Shown here: positions 1 to 8,563 of the stretch, one piece after another | How positions within the stretch are numbered: the stretch's first letter is position 1 | How the letters are laid out: each line of letters begins with the position of its first letter | Source of the DNA: FEN-1073 sp050010135 | GTDB lineage: Bacteria; Chloroflexota; Anaerolineae; Anaerolineales; RBG-16-64-43 | Direction: 5' to 3' | Assembly: GCA_050010135.1 (NCBI GenBank) | Contig: JBEKLP010000001.1 | Coordinates: 47,957 to 111,956, forward strand | Length of the DNA: 64,000 nucleotides | The notes under the pieces: generated by a model | The model's database searches: none | What the model saw: only the letters and a program-made list of their open reading frames with translations | What the model was told of the DNA's origin: nothing | Made by a program: the position numbers and the translations under genes

Positions 1-329
1 TCTTCCGCGACGAGGTCCATCCCGAAGCGCCCGACCTGATCGGCAAGGGATTCACTCCTGCGCAATCGGCGGATGCGCTGCGCGCCGCGCGCGTGCTGCT
101 TGCCGCGGATCCGGATTTCGAATCCACAAAGGATGAAGAAGCCTTGCGTGCTCTGGCGGAGCGGTTGGGATGCAAGCCGGGGGTGCTGTTCGGGATGATG
201 CGCGCCGCGATCACCGGCCAAACCGTCAGCCCGCCGCTCTTTGCCAGCATGGATATCGTCGGCCGGCAGACATATCTAGCGCGCCTCGAAGCGGCGGAAG
301 AGCTGCTACGAAAGATGGGGGTTGAATAA
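1..329 (+). CDS. gltX: Glutamyl-tRNA synthetase, C-terminal end (partial)
   Basis: The open frame enters from outside the window and stops at 327-329. The roughly 108 visible residues match the C-terminal anticodon-binding part of bacterial GluRS. They include the segment GMMRAAITGQTVSPPLFASM, which resembles the typical GluRS end (R-x-A-x-T-G-x-x-x-SPPLF-x-x), followed by a final helix rich in Arg, Leu and Glu. The catalytic Rossmann fold and the HIGH and KMSKR motifs lie upstream and cannot be seen. The enzyme charges tRNA-Glu in the cytoplasm. This is host backbone, and radC follows after a repeat-bearing spacer. Confidence 0.85.
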   Translation, partial: FRDEVHPEAPDLIGKGFTPAQSADALRAARVLLAADPDFESTKDEEALRALAERLGCKPGVLFGMMRAAITGQTVSPPLFASMDIVGRQTYLARLEAAEELLRKMGVE

Positions 330-333
330 TTAT

Positions 334-433
334 TACCACAGATTACACGCAGAAGAACACGGATTTCATCGAAATGAAATTTAAAAATTAATAATTCCGT
401 GTAATCCGAATTCATTCCGTGAAATCCGTGGTA
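334..433. repeat. Intergenic inverted repeat of the accacagatt/aatccgtggt type
   Basis: The spacer between gltX and radC starts with TACCACAGATTACAC and ends with GAAATCCGTGGTA, an imperfect inverted repeat around an AT-rich centre. Internal copies of 'cacggatttcat' and 'ttccgtgtaatcc' strengthen the symmetry. Short palindromic repeats of this kind are scattered between genes in many environmental bacterial genomes. No protein is encoded. Confidence 0.6.
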
Positions 434-521
434 CGACCTATCCGACAAACAATCTGCCAGTTGCAGTTTTTCATTTTTCAGGTAGAATATTTTTAGATAG
501 TCCAACAAGGGGGAGACGAAC

Positions 522-1229
522 ATGAGCCAACTTGCCACGATGTATAGAATCCAGGATTTGCCTGCCGGGGAACGGCCGCGCGAACGACTGACCGCGACCG
601 GACCGCAGGCGCTATCCACCGCCGAGCTGATCGCGGTGCTCCTGCGCACCGGCGGACGCGGCCACGGCGCGATGCAGACCGCCCAGACTCTGCTCCAGCA
701 GACCGGCGGGTTGCACGGATTGCGCAAAGCATCCATCTCAGACTTATGCGCCATTCCTTTTGTCGGCCCTTCCAAGGCGGCGTTGATCTTGGCCGCGGTC
801 GAACTCGGTCGCCGGCTCGCCGTGTCGGATGCGGAAGAGGCGCCGACGGTTTCCTCCCCGGCAGCGGCGGCGGGGCTGGTGCAGTATGAAATGTCGGGAT
901 TGGAACAGGAGGAATTGCGGACGATTCTACTGGATTCGCGCAACCGGCTGATCCGGATCCACGCGGTCTATCGCGGTTCGCTGACCACTTCCCTGATCCG
1001 CACCGGCGAGGTATTTCGCGAGGCGATTAAAGCCAACGCGGCCGGGATGATCGTCGTGCACAACCATCCCAGCGGCGATCCCTCGCCCAGCCCGGAGGAT
1101 CTGTCCGTCACGCGAAACCTCGCCGAAGCCGGCCGGCTGCTGGACATCCCGGTGCTTGACCACGTTGTCATCGGCCGCGGGAGATTCGTATCCATGCGCG
1201 AGCAGGGATTGGGGTTTGTAGAAAAATAG
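522..1229 (+). CDS. radC: RadC-family JAB-domain protein
   Basis: At 235 residues this has the usual RadC length. The N-terminal half carries helix-hairpin-helix-like helices (about residues 20-95, STAELIAVLLRTG). The C-terminal half is the JAB/MPN domain with the metal site HNHPSGDPSPSPED at about residues 183-196. An AGGGGGAGA-type ribosome site precedes ATG 522. The family was first linked to DNA repair, but its biochemical role is unsettled, and many RadC proteins accompany mobile DNA. Here it sits in host backbone between gltX and the minus-strand acylphosphatase gene. Confidence 0.9.
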   Translation: MSQLATMYRIQDLPAGERPRERLTATGPQALSTAELIAVLLRTGGRGHGAMQTAQTLLQQTGGLHGLRKASISDLCAIPFVGPSKAALILAAVELGRRLAVSDAEEAPTVSSPAAAAGLVQYEMSGLEQEELRTILLDSRNRLIRIHAVYRGSLTTSLIRTGEVFREAIKANAAGMIVVHNHPSGDPSPSPEDLSVTRNLAEAGRLLDIPVLDHVVIGRGRFVSMREQGLGFVEK

Positions 1230-1288
1230 CCAACGCCGGGTTCTGATCCCCCGCCGATAGAAATTTTCCGGCAGCCGCGATTAACGGT

Positions 1289-1567
1289 CTACCGCAGACC
1301 GAACATCCGGAATTCCGAGGTGGGCTCCTCCCAGGATTCTTCCACCCGCTCGACCGTGGAGGCCGACGGCCCGCAGCCAACGTCCGCCAGCAGTGATTCG
1401 AGCGCAGCACGGGAGCCCTCGGCGATCAGCTCCACGCTGCCGTCAAAGCGGTTGCGCACCCATCCGGTCAGGCCGAGCCCCATCGCGCGCCGAAGAACGA
1501 ACGCGCGAAAACCCACCCCCTGCACCTCCCCGTACACTTCCGCATGCAGACGCGCCTTCCCAGTCAT
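1289..1567 (-). CDS. Acylphosphatase
   Basis: A small cytoplasmic enzyme of 92 residues that hydrolyses carboxyl-phosphate bonds such as acetyl phosphate. The signature GEVQGVGFRAFV is present with its phosphate-binding loop and catalytic Arg (GFR). The catalytic Asn follows in GWVRNRFDGSVE. I chose ATG 1567 because it begins exactly at the family start and overlaps the stop of the upstream peptidase gene (TAATG), which implies translational coupling. A longer reading from 1621 would add 18 unconserved residues. It is the last gene of a minus-strand run that includes the site-2 protease. Confidence 0.88.
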   Translation of the reverse strand: MTGKARLHAEVYGEVQGVGFRAFVLRRAMGLGLTGWVRNRFDGSVELIAEGSRAALESLLADVGCGPSASTVERVEESWEEPTSEFRMFGLR

Positions 1568-2799
1568 TACGCCGTTTTCTTTCGCACAGGAATCGGTTTC
1601 CTTCGCCGCCGGAGGATCCATCCGGCAGCCAATACCCCGACGAGCAGAACGGATGCACCCAAGACTAGCGCCCAGGTAGTGAGCCTACCGGTCTGCTTTT
1701 CGGTCAACCCGGTCCGCCAGGATTTTTCCAGCGTCTCCAGATTCTTCCCCGTCGATCCGACAAATCCCTGTCCGCAATCCGCGCCGGCAGCATAATCCTC
1801 CATCGCTTTTCGAACCGCCGCCAGCCCGTAGATTCCCCGAAGATACGCGACAAATGATTTGCTCTCGGCGTACGCCAGAAGCGCGGGACGCTCATCGGAT
1901 GGAAACGTCCAGCACAGCGTTGCGACGGGGATCAGGCTGCCGTCCTTCGCCGCCTGTTGCAACGCCTGATCCGTCTCCGGGTAGAGATTCACTTCATAAC
2001 CGGCCGCCATCCCCTCCACCAGCCAAAGCGGCAGGGAAGCGTAGGCAGCCTTCCACTTCGCGCCCAATAAAATATGAACCGTCTCGTGCGGGAGCAGCGC
2101 GGCGAGCGCCTGCCTTCCCTCCGCTCCGGATGCTGCCGCGATCAGGATGGTCCCGGAAGCGGGATCCGAGATCGCCCCCTCCCAGCCGTACGCGAGCTTT
2201 CCCAAACCGGAATGGAAATCCGCAAGGCGCGGATATATATAGAGCGACGTTGTATCCGGGATCGGGGTTTCCAAGTCAGCCGAGATTGTCCCGAGGTCCA
2301 GAAGCAGAAGGTCAGCGGCATCCTCCGCCGACCCGTTATCCCCTTCCACCCAGTGGATCGTTGCGCGTCCTTTTTCGAGGACTTGCCAGGAATAGCGGTC
2401 ATCGAGGTATTGCAGCGATTGTTTTTCGGAGACGATCTTGTCACCCGAATTCAGGATGACCTCCCACCAGTAAGCGACCGAGGAAAAAGGAAAGACCGGT
2501 TCAGAGTGTAAATCCCGGCGGGCCGCGATCGTATATCCGTCTTGTACCGAAATTTCCGCGGGATACACGAAGGAACGGAAGGAAGAGTCTTCGAGGACCA
2601 GTTCCGCCTCGCGCACCGGTTCGACCGATTGGACCGTCGCGGAAAACACCATTTCGCTTCCGAAGGCGACGCGCGCGGGATTGGGAATAACCGTCGGGCC
2701 ATCCCGGCGCATACCCGGCGAACCGAACAGCGCGGGGACAAACAGGATGGGATAAAACCAACTAGGCATCGGTTCCCGGCCGGTCCTTGTACAAACCAT
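1567..2799 (-). CDS. Membrane-anchored MA-type metallopeptidase
   Basis: A protein of 410 residues, or about 400 if ATG 2769 is used, which would put a hydrophobic signal segment (PSWFYPILFVPALFG) at the very N-terminus. The centre shows a gluzincin site: LLPHETVHILL gives the HExxH zinc motif at about residues 238-242, and LPLWLVEGMAAGYE supplies the downstream glutamate. A transmembrane helix near residues 375-397 followed by RRRRKPIPVRKK predicts an extracytoplasmic catalytic domain anchored at its C-terminus. The substrate is unknown. It overlaps the acylphosphatase start by the TAATG junction. Confidence 0.75.
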   Translation of the reverse strand: MVCTRTGREPMPSWFYPILFVPALFGSPGMRRDGPTVIPNPARVAFGSEMVFSATVQSVEPVREAELVLEDSSFRSFVYPAEISVQDGYTIAARRDLHSEPVFPFSSVAYWWEVILNSGDKIVSEKQSLQYLDDRYSWQVLEKGRATIHWVEGDNGSAEDAADLLLLDLGTISADLETPIPDTTSLYIYPRLADFHSGLGKLAYGWEGAISDPASGTILIAAASGAEGRQALAALLPHETVHILLGAKWKAAYASLPLWLVEGMAAGYEVNLYPETDQALQQAAKDGSLIPVATLCWTFPSDERPALLAYAESKSFVAYLRGIYGLAAVRKAMEDYAAGADCGQGFVGSTGKNLETLEKSWRTGLTEKQTGRLTTWALVLGASVLLVGVLAAGWILRRRRKPIPVRKKTA

Positions 2800-2928
2800 C
2801 GAAAGGGAATTCCACCGGATGAATGCGGAAGGCCTTTATGAAATCATTGGAAAAGAGACGGGGGATGGGAAGCGGTTCCGTGCGTCGGAGGGAGGTCGCA
2901 GGGATGGAATTGCCTGGGCGGGAGTTTT

Positions 2929-3951
2929 TCACCCTTCCGGATCCTCGTCTTCCTCGTCGTCCTCGTCGCTCTCTGCGTCTTCCTCATCCTCATCGTCCAA
3001 AGTCAACAGGGGAAGATCGCCGATCGAATCCTGAAATTCCGCATTCTCCAGGGCTTCTTCGATCCGATCCCATTCGTCGCTTTCTGCTTCCCCCTGCAAT
3101 TCCTCCAAGGCCTGGCGCGCCGATTCGCCCCCGATCTCGCCGAGGGAGTCGATCGTGTTCCAGCGGACGTTTCCATCCGGGTCTTCCAGCAGTTCGATGA
3201 GCAGCGGGACGGCGCTGCGCAAGCCGAGGGCGCCCGCGGCGCGCGCCGCCTCCGCCCGAAGCGCGGGCGAGCGGCTGCCCAGTTCCCTCAGGATAGTAGC
3301 GGACCAGCGGGAATCCGCCGACCGGCCCATGGCAAAGAGCGAGCTGGCCTTCATCGATTCTTCGTGTTGGCGATAGGCTTTTGCGAGGATCTCGTACACA
3401 CCCGGTTCGGACGAAAAGCCGATCGATTCCACCGCGCGCCGCCTTACTTCCAGATCGTCGGTCCCGCCGGCGACGACTTTCAACCGTTCCACGATCTTTC
3501 CGCCGATCGAAGCCGGAATTTTTTCCAGTTCCATTCGTTCCACGAAGGCACCCAGCGCCGAAGCGGCGGCGGAACGCACCGCGGAATCCGAATCCTTTTC
3601 CATCAACTGCAGGAACCGGTCGATCAGTTTGGGATCCTCACATTCCCACAACGTCCGGATCGCGTGCACCCTCACCCCGCCGTCCGCATCGTCAAGGGTG
3701 ACGTGCGCGATGCCGGTAAAGTCAAGCTCGAAGTTGGCCCGCGCCATTTCCTCCATCCGCGCGATGAGATCCCGACGGGTTGCCGCCGGAAGTTTGCGCC
3801 AGGTACCCAGAAATTCCCGGACCTGGAGCCTGCCCAGATCCGAAAGCCAATGCAGCGGGAACCGGACTCCGGAGCCCGACGTCGGAGCAACGTTTTCGGA
3901 TTCCTTTTTCAGGAGAACCATCGCCGCATCGAATAATTTCTGCTCAGACAT
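2929..3951 (-). CDS. HEAT-repeat protein with acidic tail
   Basis: A protein of 340 residues built mostly of alpha-helical HEAT/PBS-lyase-like repeats, for example RSAVPLLIELLEDPDGNVRW at about residues 245-264. The C-terminus is an extreme Asp/Glu run (the last 30 residues are mostly D and E). Such scaffolds bind proteins or nucleic acids, and no catalytic site is seen. The gene lies 18 bases downstream of the site-2 protease gene on the same strand, so the two are probably co-transcribed. The partner is unknown. Confidence 0.8.
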   Translation of the reverse strand: MSEQKLFDAAMVLLKKESENVAPTSGSGVRFPLHWLSDLGRLQVREFLGTWRKLPAATRRDLIARMEEMARANFELDFTGIAHVTLDDADGGVRVHAIRTLWECEDPKLIDRFLQLMEKDSDSAVRSAAASALGAFVERMELEKIPASIGGKIVERLKVVAGGTDDLEVRRRAVESIGFSSEPGVYEILAKAYRQHEESMKASSLFAMGRSADSRWSATILRELGSRSPALRAEAARAAGALGLRSAVPLLIELLEDPDGNVRWNTIDSLGEIGGESARQALEELQGEAESDEWDRIEEALENAEFQDSIGDLPLLTLDDEDEEDAESDEDDEEDEDPEG

Positions 3952-3969
3952 TTTCGCCGGCTTCTCCGA

Positions 3970-5031
3970 TTATCTGGGCAATACCGGGAAGAAGAAATCC
4001 AGATAGGTGACGAACAGCATCAGCACGAGCAGCACCAGCAAAGTATAGGCGTGTACCATGCGTTCTTTTTCCGGATTCACCCGCTTTCCGCGGATGGCTT
4101 CGATGTAAATGAACACCAGGCGGCCGCCGTCGAGCGCCGGGATCGGAAGGATATTGCCAATCGCCAGGGCCAGATTGATCATCCCGATCCAGCTCAAAAT
4201 GATCACCCAGCGGTTGTTTTGACGGGCCGACCCCACGATCTGCTGGGTGACGTCCAGGATTCCCACCGGGCCGACCGGGCGTTCGGTGGACGCATTGAAG
4301 TTACCGCGCAGAATCATCGACGGCAACTGGAGGATGAGTTTCACCTGATCGCCCATGGTCGTAAGCCCCATCCCCAAGGCTTCGATCCAATTGTGCCGGC
4401 CGGAGAACGCCATGGTGATGACCATCCCGCTCGGGCCCTGATCAGAAGGCCAGGTGGAACGAGGCACTACGCCTACTTCCAGTGTCTGACTTCCCCGTTC
4501 CAGGCGGAGCGTGATTTCCTTTCCGAGATGGGTTGTAATATATTGGATGACCTGCTGCGTGTTCTGAGCCGTCATGCCGTCCACCGCCAGAATGCGGTCC
4601 CCCGCCATCAAGCCGGCCTGTTGCGCCGGCGTGTCGGCGACGACCGAATCGATTATTACGCCGTCCGGATAGGCGATTTTAAATCCGATCGTGAAAGCCA
4701 AAATGGCCGCCAGGAGGTTGGCCAGCACGCCGCCGCAAAGAACGGCAAAGCGCACCCGTTTTGAAGCGGAAGCCAGGCCGCCCGGCACGGAGGGGTCGTC
4801 CTCCCCCAGGGGACGGACGAACGCACCGAAGGGGATAACGTTCAAAGTGAACTCGGTCCCCTGCCAGTTGAATAATTTCTTCAGCCGCGGCGGAAATCCA
4901 AATCCGAACTCCTCGACCTTGACTCCGGTCAGGCGCGCCATGACAAAGTGGCCCGCCTCGTGAATAAAGAGGAGCAGGCCGAAAAGAAAAATTGTCAGGA
5001 CCCAGTCGAAGATATTGCCGAATAAACTCAT
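3970..5031 (-). CDS. Site-2 protease, RseP/M50 family
   Basis: An intramembrane zinc protease of 353 residues. Helix 1 contains LLFIHEAGHFVMARL with the HExxH zinc site (about residues 22-26). A PDZ domain follows the second helix (DTPAQQAGLMAGDRILAVDG, about residues 133-152). The second zinc-binding segment NILPIPALDGGRL lies near residue 304 and a final hydrophobic helix closes the protein. Family members cut anti-sigma factors or remnant signal peptides in the membrane. Upstream is a 241-base spacer and then mvaD; downstream is the HEAT gene. Target proteins cannot be inferred from the sequence. Confidence 0.92.
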   Translation of the reverse strand: MSLFGNIFDWVLTIFLFGLLLFIHEAGHFVMARLTGVKVEEFGFGFPPRLKKLFNWQGTEFTLNVIPFGAFVRPLGEDDPSVPGGLASASKRVRFAVLCGGVLANLLAAILAFTIGFKIAYPDGVIIDSVVADTPAQQAGLMAGDRILAVDGMTAQNTQQVIQYITTHLGKEITLRLERGSQTLEVGVVPRSTWPSDQGPSGMVITMAFSGRHNWIEALGMGLTTMGDQVKLILQLPSMILRGNFNASTERPVGPVGILDVTQQIVGSARQNNRWVIILSWIGMINLALAIGNILPIPALDGGRLVFIYIEAIRGKRVNPEKERMVHAYTLLVLLVLMLFVTYLDFFFPVLPR

Positions 5032-5272
5032 TTCTGCGCCTTTCCGTCCTGCAGTCTTTGCGGATTATAACAGGCTACCAGGTTGGAATCATCGTTTGGT
5101 TTTCAATATTAGAGAAATATCATTGGATGGTTGGCTTGGCAAAAGGAGTACACCGAAATCATCGAAGAAAATGGAACTCACGGAAGAGATCCATAATAAT
5201 TAAATTCTTATTCGAACCTCTTCTTGATTTTTATGTATTCCTTGGGTTTTTCGGCGGCTTCCATGCACTCTG

Positions 5273-6265
5273 TCAATCGTTCGGTTTTAAAGGAATCGCC
5301 TTCGCTCCGAGTCCCGGCCGCGCCCGCAGGATTTGGCGTACGGCGGGGAGTTCCCGCAAACGCCGTTCCACCTCTTCGGCGGATTCCGCCAAACACAGGC
5401 AGTGCACATTGGGTCCGGCGTCGACCGTGTATGCCACGGGCAAACCGCCCACCCGCCATTCCGGAATGAGCCGCATCAATTCCAAAGACTCCGGTTCCCA
5501 ATACGTCAGGGACGGCCGGGAGGTCATCATCACTGCGTGCATCAGGCGGGTGTCTTCTTCGACGATCTCCGCAAGGGCGGTGAAATCTTTTTCCACAATT
5601 GCCCGGCGGCAAAGGTCCAGTCGCCGCGGGGCGTCGGCCACGCGCGCCGCCTGCAACGGGCTGGTCCTCGCCAGGACGTTCCCCTCCGCAGAACCGACTT
5701 TCTTGGGGCCGGCGTTTACGATCGCGATCAGATCGATCAACGGCCAATGGGAGGGTGGAGCGATGGACACGGCGAACGAATCTTCGTCCCGGTTTGCCAC
5801 AGACCATTCGACAAATCCCGCCGGCACCGAACGGCCGGCGGATCCGGAACCGCGCCGGGCCAGGATCGAGAGCTCCCGCTCAGTAAGTTCCAACCCCAGC
5901 GCGGCGGCCGCGGCGACGGTCAGCGCCGCGAAGGCCGAGGCCGAGGAGGCGATTCCTGCACCGATGGGAAAATTATTTTCGCTGACGATTCGGGCTTTCC
6001 AAGCTACTCCGGCCATATTTCGAAGCAGATTAAGGTGGTCCGAGACACGCTCGGCGGTCGTTCCGGTTTGCACAACGCCCTGCAGCGTAAACTCATCCTT
6101 CCCTCGCTGCGGGTCGAACTCCGCCGAAGTGTGCGTTTCCAATCCGTCCAAATTCATCGAGATCGAACCATTGGCCGGAAGGCGCAATGCGTCGTCCCGG
6201 TTCCCCCAATATTTGATGAAGGCGATGTTAGCACAAGCGACCGCCGTTGCGCACCGAGTTTGCAT
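5273..6265 (-). CDS. mvaD: Mevalonate-diphosphate-decarboxylase family (possibly phosphomevalonate decarboxylase), chimeric 5' end
   Basis: A GHMP-fold decarboxylase of 330 residues. It has the N-terminal NIAFIKYWGNRDD with the conserved Lys, the ATP loop GAGIASSASAFAAL, and the catalytic-Asp region YTVDAGPNVHCL. In Roseiflexus the homologue decarboxylates mevalonate 5-phosphate and is partnered by isopentenyl phosphate kinase. An intact kinase gene sits at 57585, so that role is plausible here, though it cannot be told apart from the diphosphate enzyme by eye. The first 16 codons (6265-6218, MQTRCATAVACANIAF) come from the integrated element. The authentic 14-codon start is at 55358. The new start has a poorly placed Shine-Dalgarno and lies inside the recombinase reading frame. 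Confidence 0.88.
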   Translation of the reverse strand: MQTRCATAVACANIAFIKYWGNRDDALRLPANGSISMNLDGLETHTSAEFDPQRGKDEFTLQGVVQTGTTAERVSDHLNLLRNMAGVAWKARIVSENNFPIGAGIASSASAFAALTVAAAAALGLELTERELSILARRGSGSAGRSVPAGFVEWSVANRDEDSFAVSIAPPSHWPLIDLIAIVNAGPKKVGSAEGNVLARTSPLQAARVADAPRRLDLCRRAIVEKDFTALAEIVEEDTRLMHAVMMTSRPSLTYWEPESLELMRLIPEWRVGGLPVAYTVDAGPNVHCLCLAESAEEVERRLRELPAVRQILRARPGLGAKAIPLKPND

Positions 6266-7878
6266 TTTATATACGCTACCTTTTCCTGGTCTTCCAGCGC
6301 CAACTTGCAGCGCAGGTCCAATAGGTCCATGTACCGCCGCTTATCTTCGAAGGTCGCGTTATCCAACCCGCTTCGGACTTCCGAACAAAACGATTCTATC
6401 ACTTCAATATTCTCATCGGGAAGGCCTACAGGAATCAGATAAGAGGATAATTCCGTTTGCTCTCGGATCATTTCCGCAAGTTCCCTTTCCAGCTCGGCCT
6501 TTCGATCGTTTAGCACCTCTTTGGGAAAATTGTCTTCAAGGTACAGGTCTAATAATTTCTCAAGCTGGTTCCGGGTTTTGGATATACGGATCTCCAGCAA
6601 TGATTCTCGTTCTCGGATTACATTGTTTGCGGCTTCCATTTCAGCCTGCTTTCCGCGTAATCCCTGAGCCAGCTGGTCGGGGTGCAGCAGCAGGCTTCTT
6701 AACCATTCCCAAACTGCAGTTTCCAGCCTCTTTGCCTGGAATAAGGGCATATCGCATAAAGACACCGGCCTTTGACTTCTGCCGTGACAAAAATAATATT
6801 GATTCTTACCACTCCGAGTTCGTCCCTGGTATGTGTACCCGCATTTTGCGCATCGTAATCTTCGGCCTAATAGATATTCATTTTTAGAACTTCTCTTGCT
6901 TTGCTCGAAATTTATCAGACGCCGGTCTTTAGCCTTGTCAAAGATATCATTACCAATAATTGCGGGAACCTCAACCGGAACCCATTCGGCTCGTGGTCGT
7001 TGAACCTGCTTTCCAAGACCTCGCTTCATTCCGGTTAGCCGCTTCTTTTTGTTCCCATCCATAACCATAACTGTCTTTCCATAGTGCCAGACTCCGGTAT
7101 AAGTTTCATTCATTAATATATGTCTCACCATAGCAGCAGTCCATATTCCAAAACCTCTTTTCTTGGCAACATGTTTGACCTTATCGCCGCGGGTTGGTAT
7201 ACGCATTTTCGTCAGCCAAAGTGCGATTTTTTGAATAGAAAAAGGAACGGTCCTTCCTTCACCGTTCACATACCAATGGAATACCATACGTACAATCTCA
7301 GCTTCTTTTTCATCGATTACGAGCCAGGATTTATGCGGTTCACTTCGAACGATATAGCCATACGGAGGTCTGGAACCACATAAGACATGGCCCGATTGAG
7401 CTTTTCCCCGTTTTCCCCTCTTACTCCGTTCCATAATTTTTGCTTTTTCGTATTCCGCCACGCTGGCCTGGATTTGTTTCTGCAACCGCCCCTCTTCCGT
7501 ATCAGCGTACTGTCCCATCACATATTCCACGCGGATACCGGCTTTTTCGAACTCCTCGTCGATTAGTAGTTGATAAACGCATTTACGCGCTAAGCGATCC
7601 ACGCAATATACAATCACTATAGCAACCGGATGAGAAGCTACAAATTCACGGAGAATATTTAGACCGGGCCGGTCGATGCTCTCACCGGTATAGTCATCTG
7701 TAAACTCCTTAAGAACGCAATATCCTCGATCCGCAGCATATTTTATACACGCCTCGATTTGAGTCGGAATACTGTAACCTCGGCTCTGTTCATCTGTGGA
7801 GACTCGTGCATAAATAACAGCCGATTTAATACGGGTATCGGAAGTTTGCAGTACATCTTTCTGGGCATCATCTATCAT
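6154..7878 (-). CDS. Large serine recombinase 1 (integrase), C-terminus fused to host DNA
   Basis: At 574 residues this is a large serine recombinase. The N-terminal resolvase domain has YARVSTDEQ with the catalytic Ser, and the Arg-bearing YCVDRLARK. A recombinase domain follows, then a zinc ribbon (LRCAKCGYTYQGR...FCHGR) and a long coiled coil (about residues 410-500). It breaks and rejoins DNA through a phosphoserine link. The last 21 residues are read from host mvaD DNA in another frame. In a circularised element the frame would instead run 70 codons past the junction and stop at 55106-55108, overlapping the recombinase 2 start, for a total of 623 residues. GGAGGT lies upstream of ATG 7878, behind a terminator-like hairpin. 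Confidence 0.92.
   Translation of the reverse strand: MIDDAQKDVLQTSDTRIKSAVIYARVSTDEQSRGYSIPTQIEACIKYAADRGYCVLKEFTDDYTGESIDRPGLNILREFVASHPVAIVIVYCVDRLARKCVYQLLIDEEFEKAGIRVEYVMGQYADTEEGRLQKQIQASVAEYEKAKIMERSKRGKRGKAQSGHVLCGSRPPYGYIVRSEPHKSWLVIDEKEAEIVRMVFHWYVNGEGRTVPFSIQKIALWLTKMRIPTRGDKVKHVAKKRGFGIWTAAMVRHILMNETYTGVWHYGKTVMVMDGNKKKRLTGMKRGLGKQVQRPRAEWVPVEVPAIIGNDIFDKAKDRRLINFEQSKRSSKNEYLLGRRLRCAKCGYTYQGRTRSGKNQYYFCHGRSQRPVSLCDMPLFQAKRLETAVWEWLRSLLLHPDQLAQGLRGKQAEMEAANNVIRERESLLEIRISKTRNQLEKLLDLYLEDNFPKEVLNDRKAELERELAEMIREQTELSSYLIPVGLPDENIEVIESFCSEVRSGLDNATFEDKRRYMDLLDLRCKLALEDQEKVAYIKCKLGAQRRSLVLTSPSSNIGGTGTTHCAFRPMVRSR
6213..6229. other. attL: left attachment site of the island
   Basis: TTGATGAAGGCGATGTT here matches TTGACGAAGGCGATGTT at 55313-55329 in 16 of 17 positions; the uninterrupted identical core is GAAGGCGATGTT. 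To the left the mvaD body begins. To the right is element DNA that encodes both the recombinase C-terminal region and, in another frame, an imitation of the decarboxylase N-terminus. Confidence 0.85.
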
Positions 7879-7893
7879 CTAGCAACCTACCTC

Positions 7894-8034
7894 CAAAACA
7901 AAGCGGATCGCTTGCCATAAGTGCGACCAAGCGACCCGCTCCCGCGATCGGGCCAGCTTGCCGCCTGTTCGGCCTGCTGGACCGTCCATTCGGGTGTTCG
8001 TAGCAACCGAAAGAACGGCGATTATTCAATTACT
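7894..8034 (-). ncRNA. Predicted small RNA / attenuated leader, copy L
   Basis: The region runs from the predicted transcription start (about 8034) to a terminator hairpin at 7902-7940 (13-bp stem with one G-U pair) followed by TTTGTTTT. Folding by eye gives an outer CCGTTC/GGACGG stem enclosing TGCTACGAACACC (minus 8005-7993), then a CCAGC/GCTGG stem holding GAACAGGC (7970-7963). Copy R at 13060-13207 has the same two motifs 25 rather than 23 bases apart, a compensating stem (CCGTCC/GGACGG) and its own terminator. The recombinase 1 ribosome site lies just past the terminator, so this may be a leader controlling it, a free RNA, or both. Confidence 0.55.
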
Positions 8035-8069
8035 GGTAATATTATGTTACCTATTATTCCTTTTGTCAA
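8035..8069 (-). promoter_or_regulatory. Promoter with overlapping palindromic operator, copy L
   Basis: TTGACA (8069-8064), a 17-base spacer and CATAAT (8046-8041) form a near-consensus sigma-70-type promoter firing toward recombinase 1. GGTAACATAATATTACC (8051-8035), a palindrome with a single mismatched pair, overlaps the -10 element. The -35 element overlaps the stop codon of the small HTH gene, a probable autoregulator. Confidence 0.65.
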
Positions 8070-8266
8070 GCGCGCGGACCCCTGCGTGTATCGTTTGATT
8101 TTTCAGCAGCCTGCAGGTAAGCCTTCAGGCTGGAAATGCTGATCATCCAGTCCCGGACCCACTTTTGGGACTTGATCTTCTTTTGCCGGACAAGGCGCCT
8201 GATATATTGGGCGCTATAACCAGTCAATTCGGATGCCTCGTTTACGGTTATCCAGTCTTCGGCCAT
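8066..8266 (-). CDS. Small helix-turn-helix (excisionase/MerR-like) protein 1
   Basis: A single-domain DNA-binding protein of 66 residues: ITVNEASELTGYSAQYIRRL is a winged-helix HTH, followed by the wing KSQKWVRDWMIS. It is a paralogue of the protein at 12801 (shared pattern IT-x-x-EA-x-x-x-x-G-x-S-x-QY-x-R and RDW). I chose ATG 8266 (MAEDWITV) over a start two codons earlier. Its stop codon lies within the -35 box of promoter L, so the gene and the RNA behind it form a compact unit. Candidate roles are repressor of recombinase 1 or recombination directionality factor. Confidence 0.7.
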   Translation of the reverse strand: MAEDWITVNEASELTGYSAQYIRRLVRQKKIKSQKWVRDWMISISSLKAYLQAAEKSNDTRRGPRA

Positions 8267-8302
8267 GGGCAAGCCCTCGAGGCCGATTCTAGACCAAAAC
8301 TG

Positions 8303-8563
8303 TCAAGATGCAATCGGTTTTTTTCCCCCATTTTCGATCAGGTCGCTTTCTTGCCTCCTGTCGGCCGGCTGGCTCTGGTTTTCGTCGCATTTGACTGCCT
8401 GATTTCGTGCGATCGCTAGACGATAGCATTGAGCAAGAATCACTGCGATCTCCTGATTTTCCTCAGGTTGAAAAAGCTCTGTCTCTTTATTCATTTCGGC
8501 TGTTTCCGATGGATTCTCGGATATCCATTTCCCGTCCGGGCTCAACTGGCACGGGATTTGCAT
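8303..8563 (-). CDS. Hypothetical protein next to the recombinase module
   Basis: A hydrophilic protein of 86 residues with no recognised domain. ATG 8563 has AAGGGA five bases upstream; a TTG at 8581 would add six residues. The middle contains a helix-forming stretch (EIAVILAQCYRLAIARNQAV). It precedes the HTH gene on the same strand and is divergent from the STAND NTPase. A competing frame at 8487-8687 overlaps its first third. Only moderately sure this is translated. Confidence 0.4.
   Translation of the reverse strand: MQIPCQLSPDGKWISENPSETAEMNKETELFQPEENQEIAVILAQCYRLAIARNQAVKCDENQSQPADRRQESDLIENGGKKPIAS

Noticed and set aside
5208..5264. 18-codon minus-strand frame MEAAEKPKEYIKIKKRFE between mvaD and the site-2 protease
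   Set aside because: No ribosome site and no support beyond an open frame. The 241-base spacer shows nothing else.
4992..6887. 631-residue plus-strand frame opposite mvaD and recombinase 1
   Set aside because: Antisense to two genes with clear motifs. Its composition is typical of a shadow frame in GC-rich DNA.
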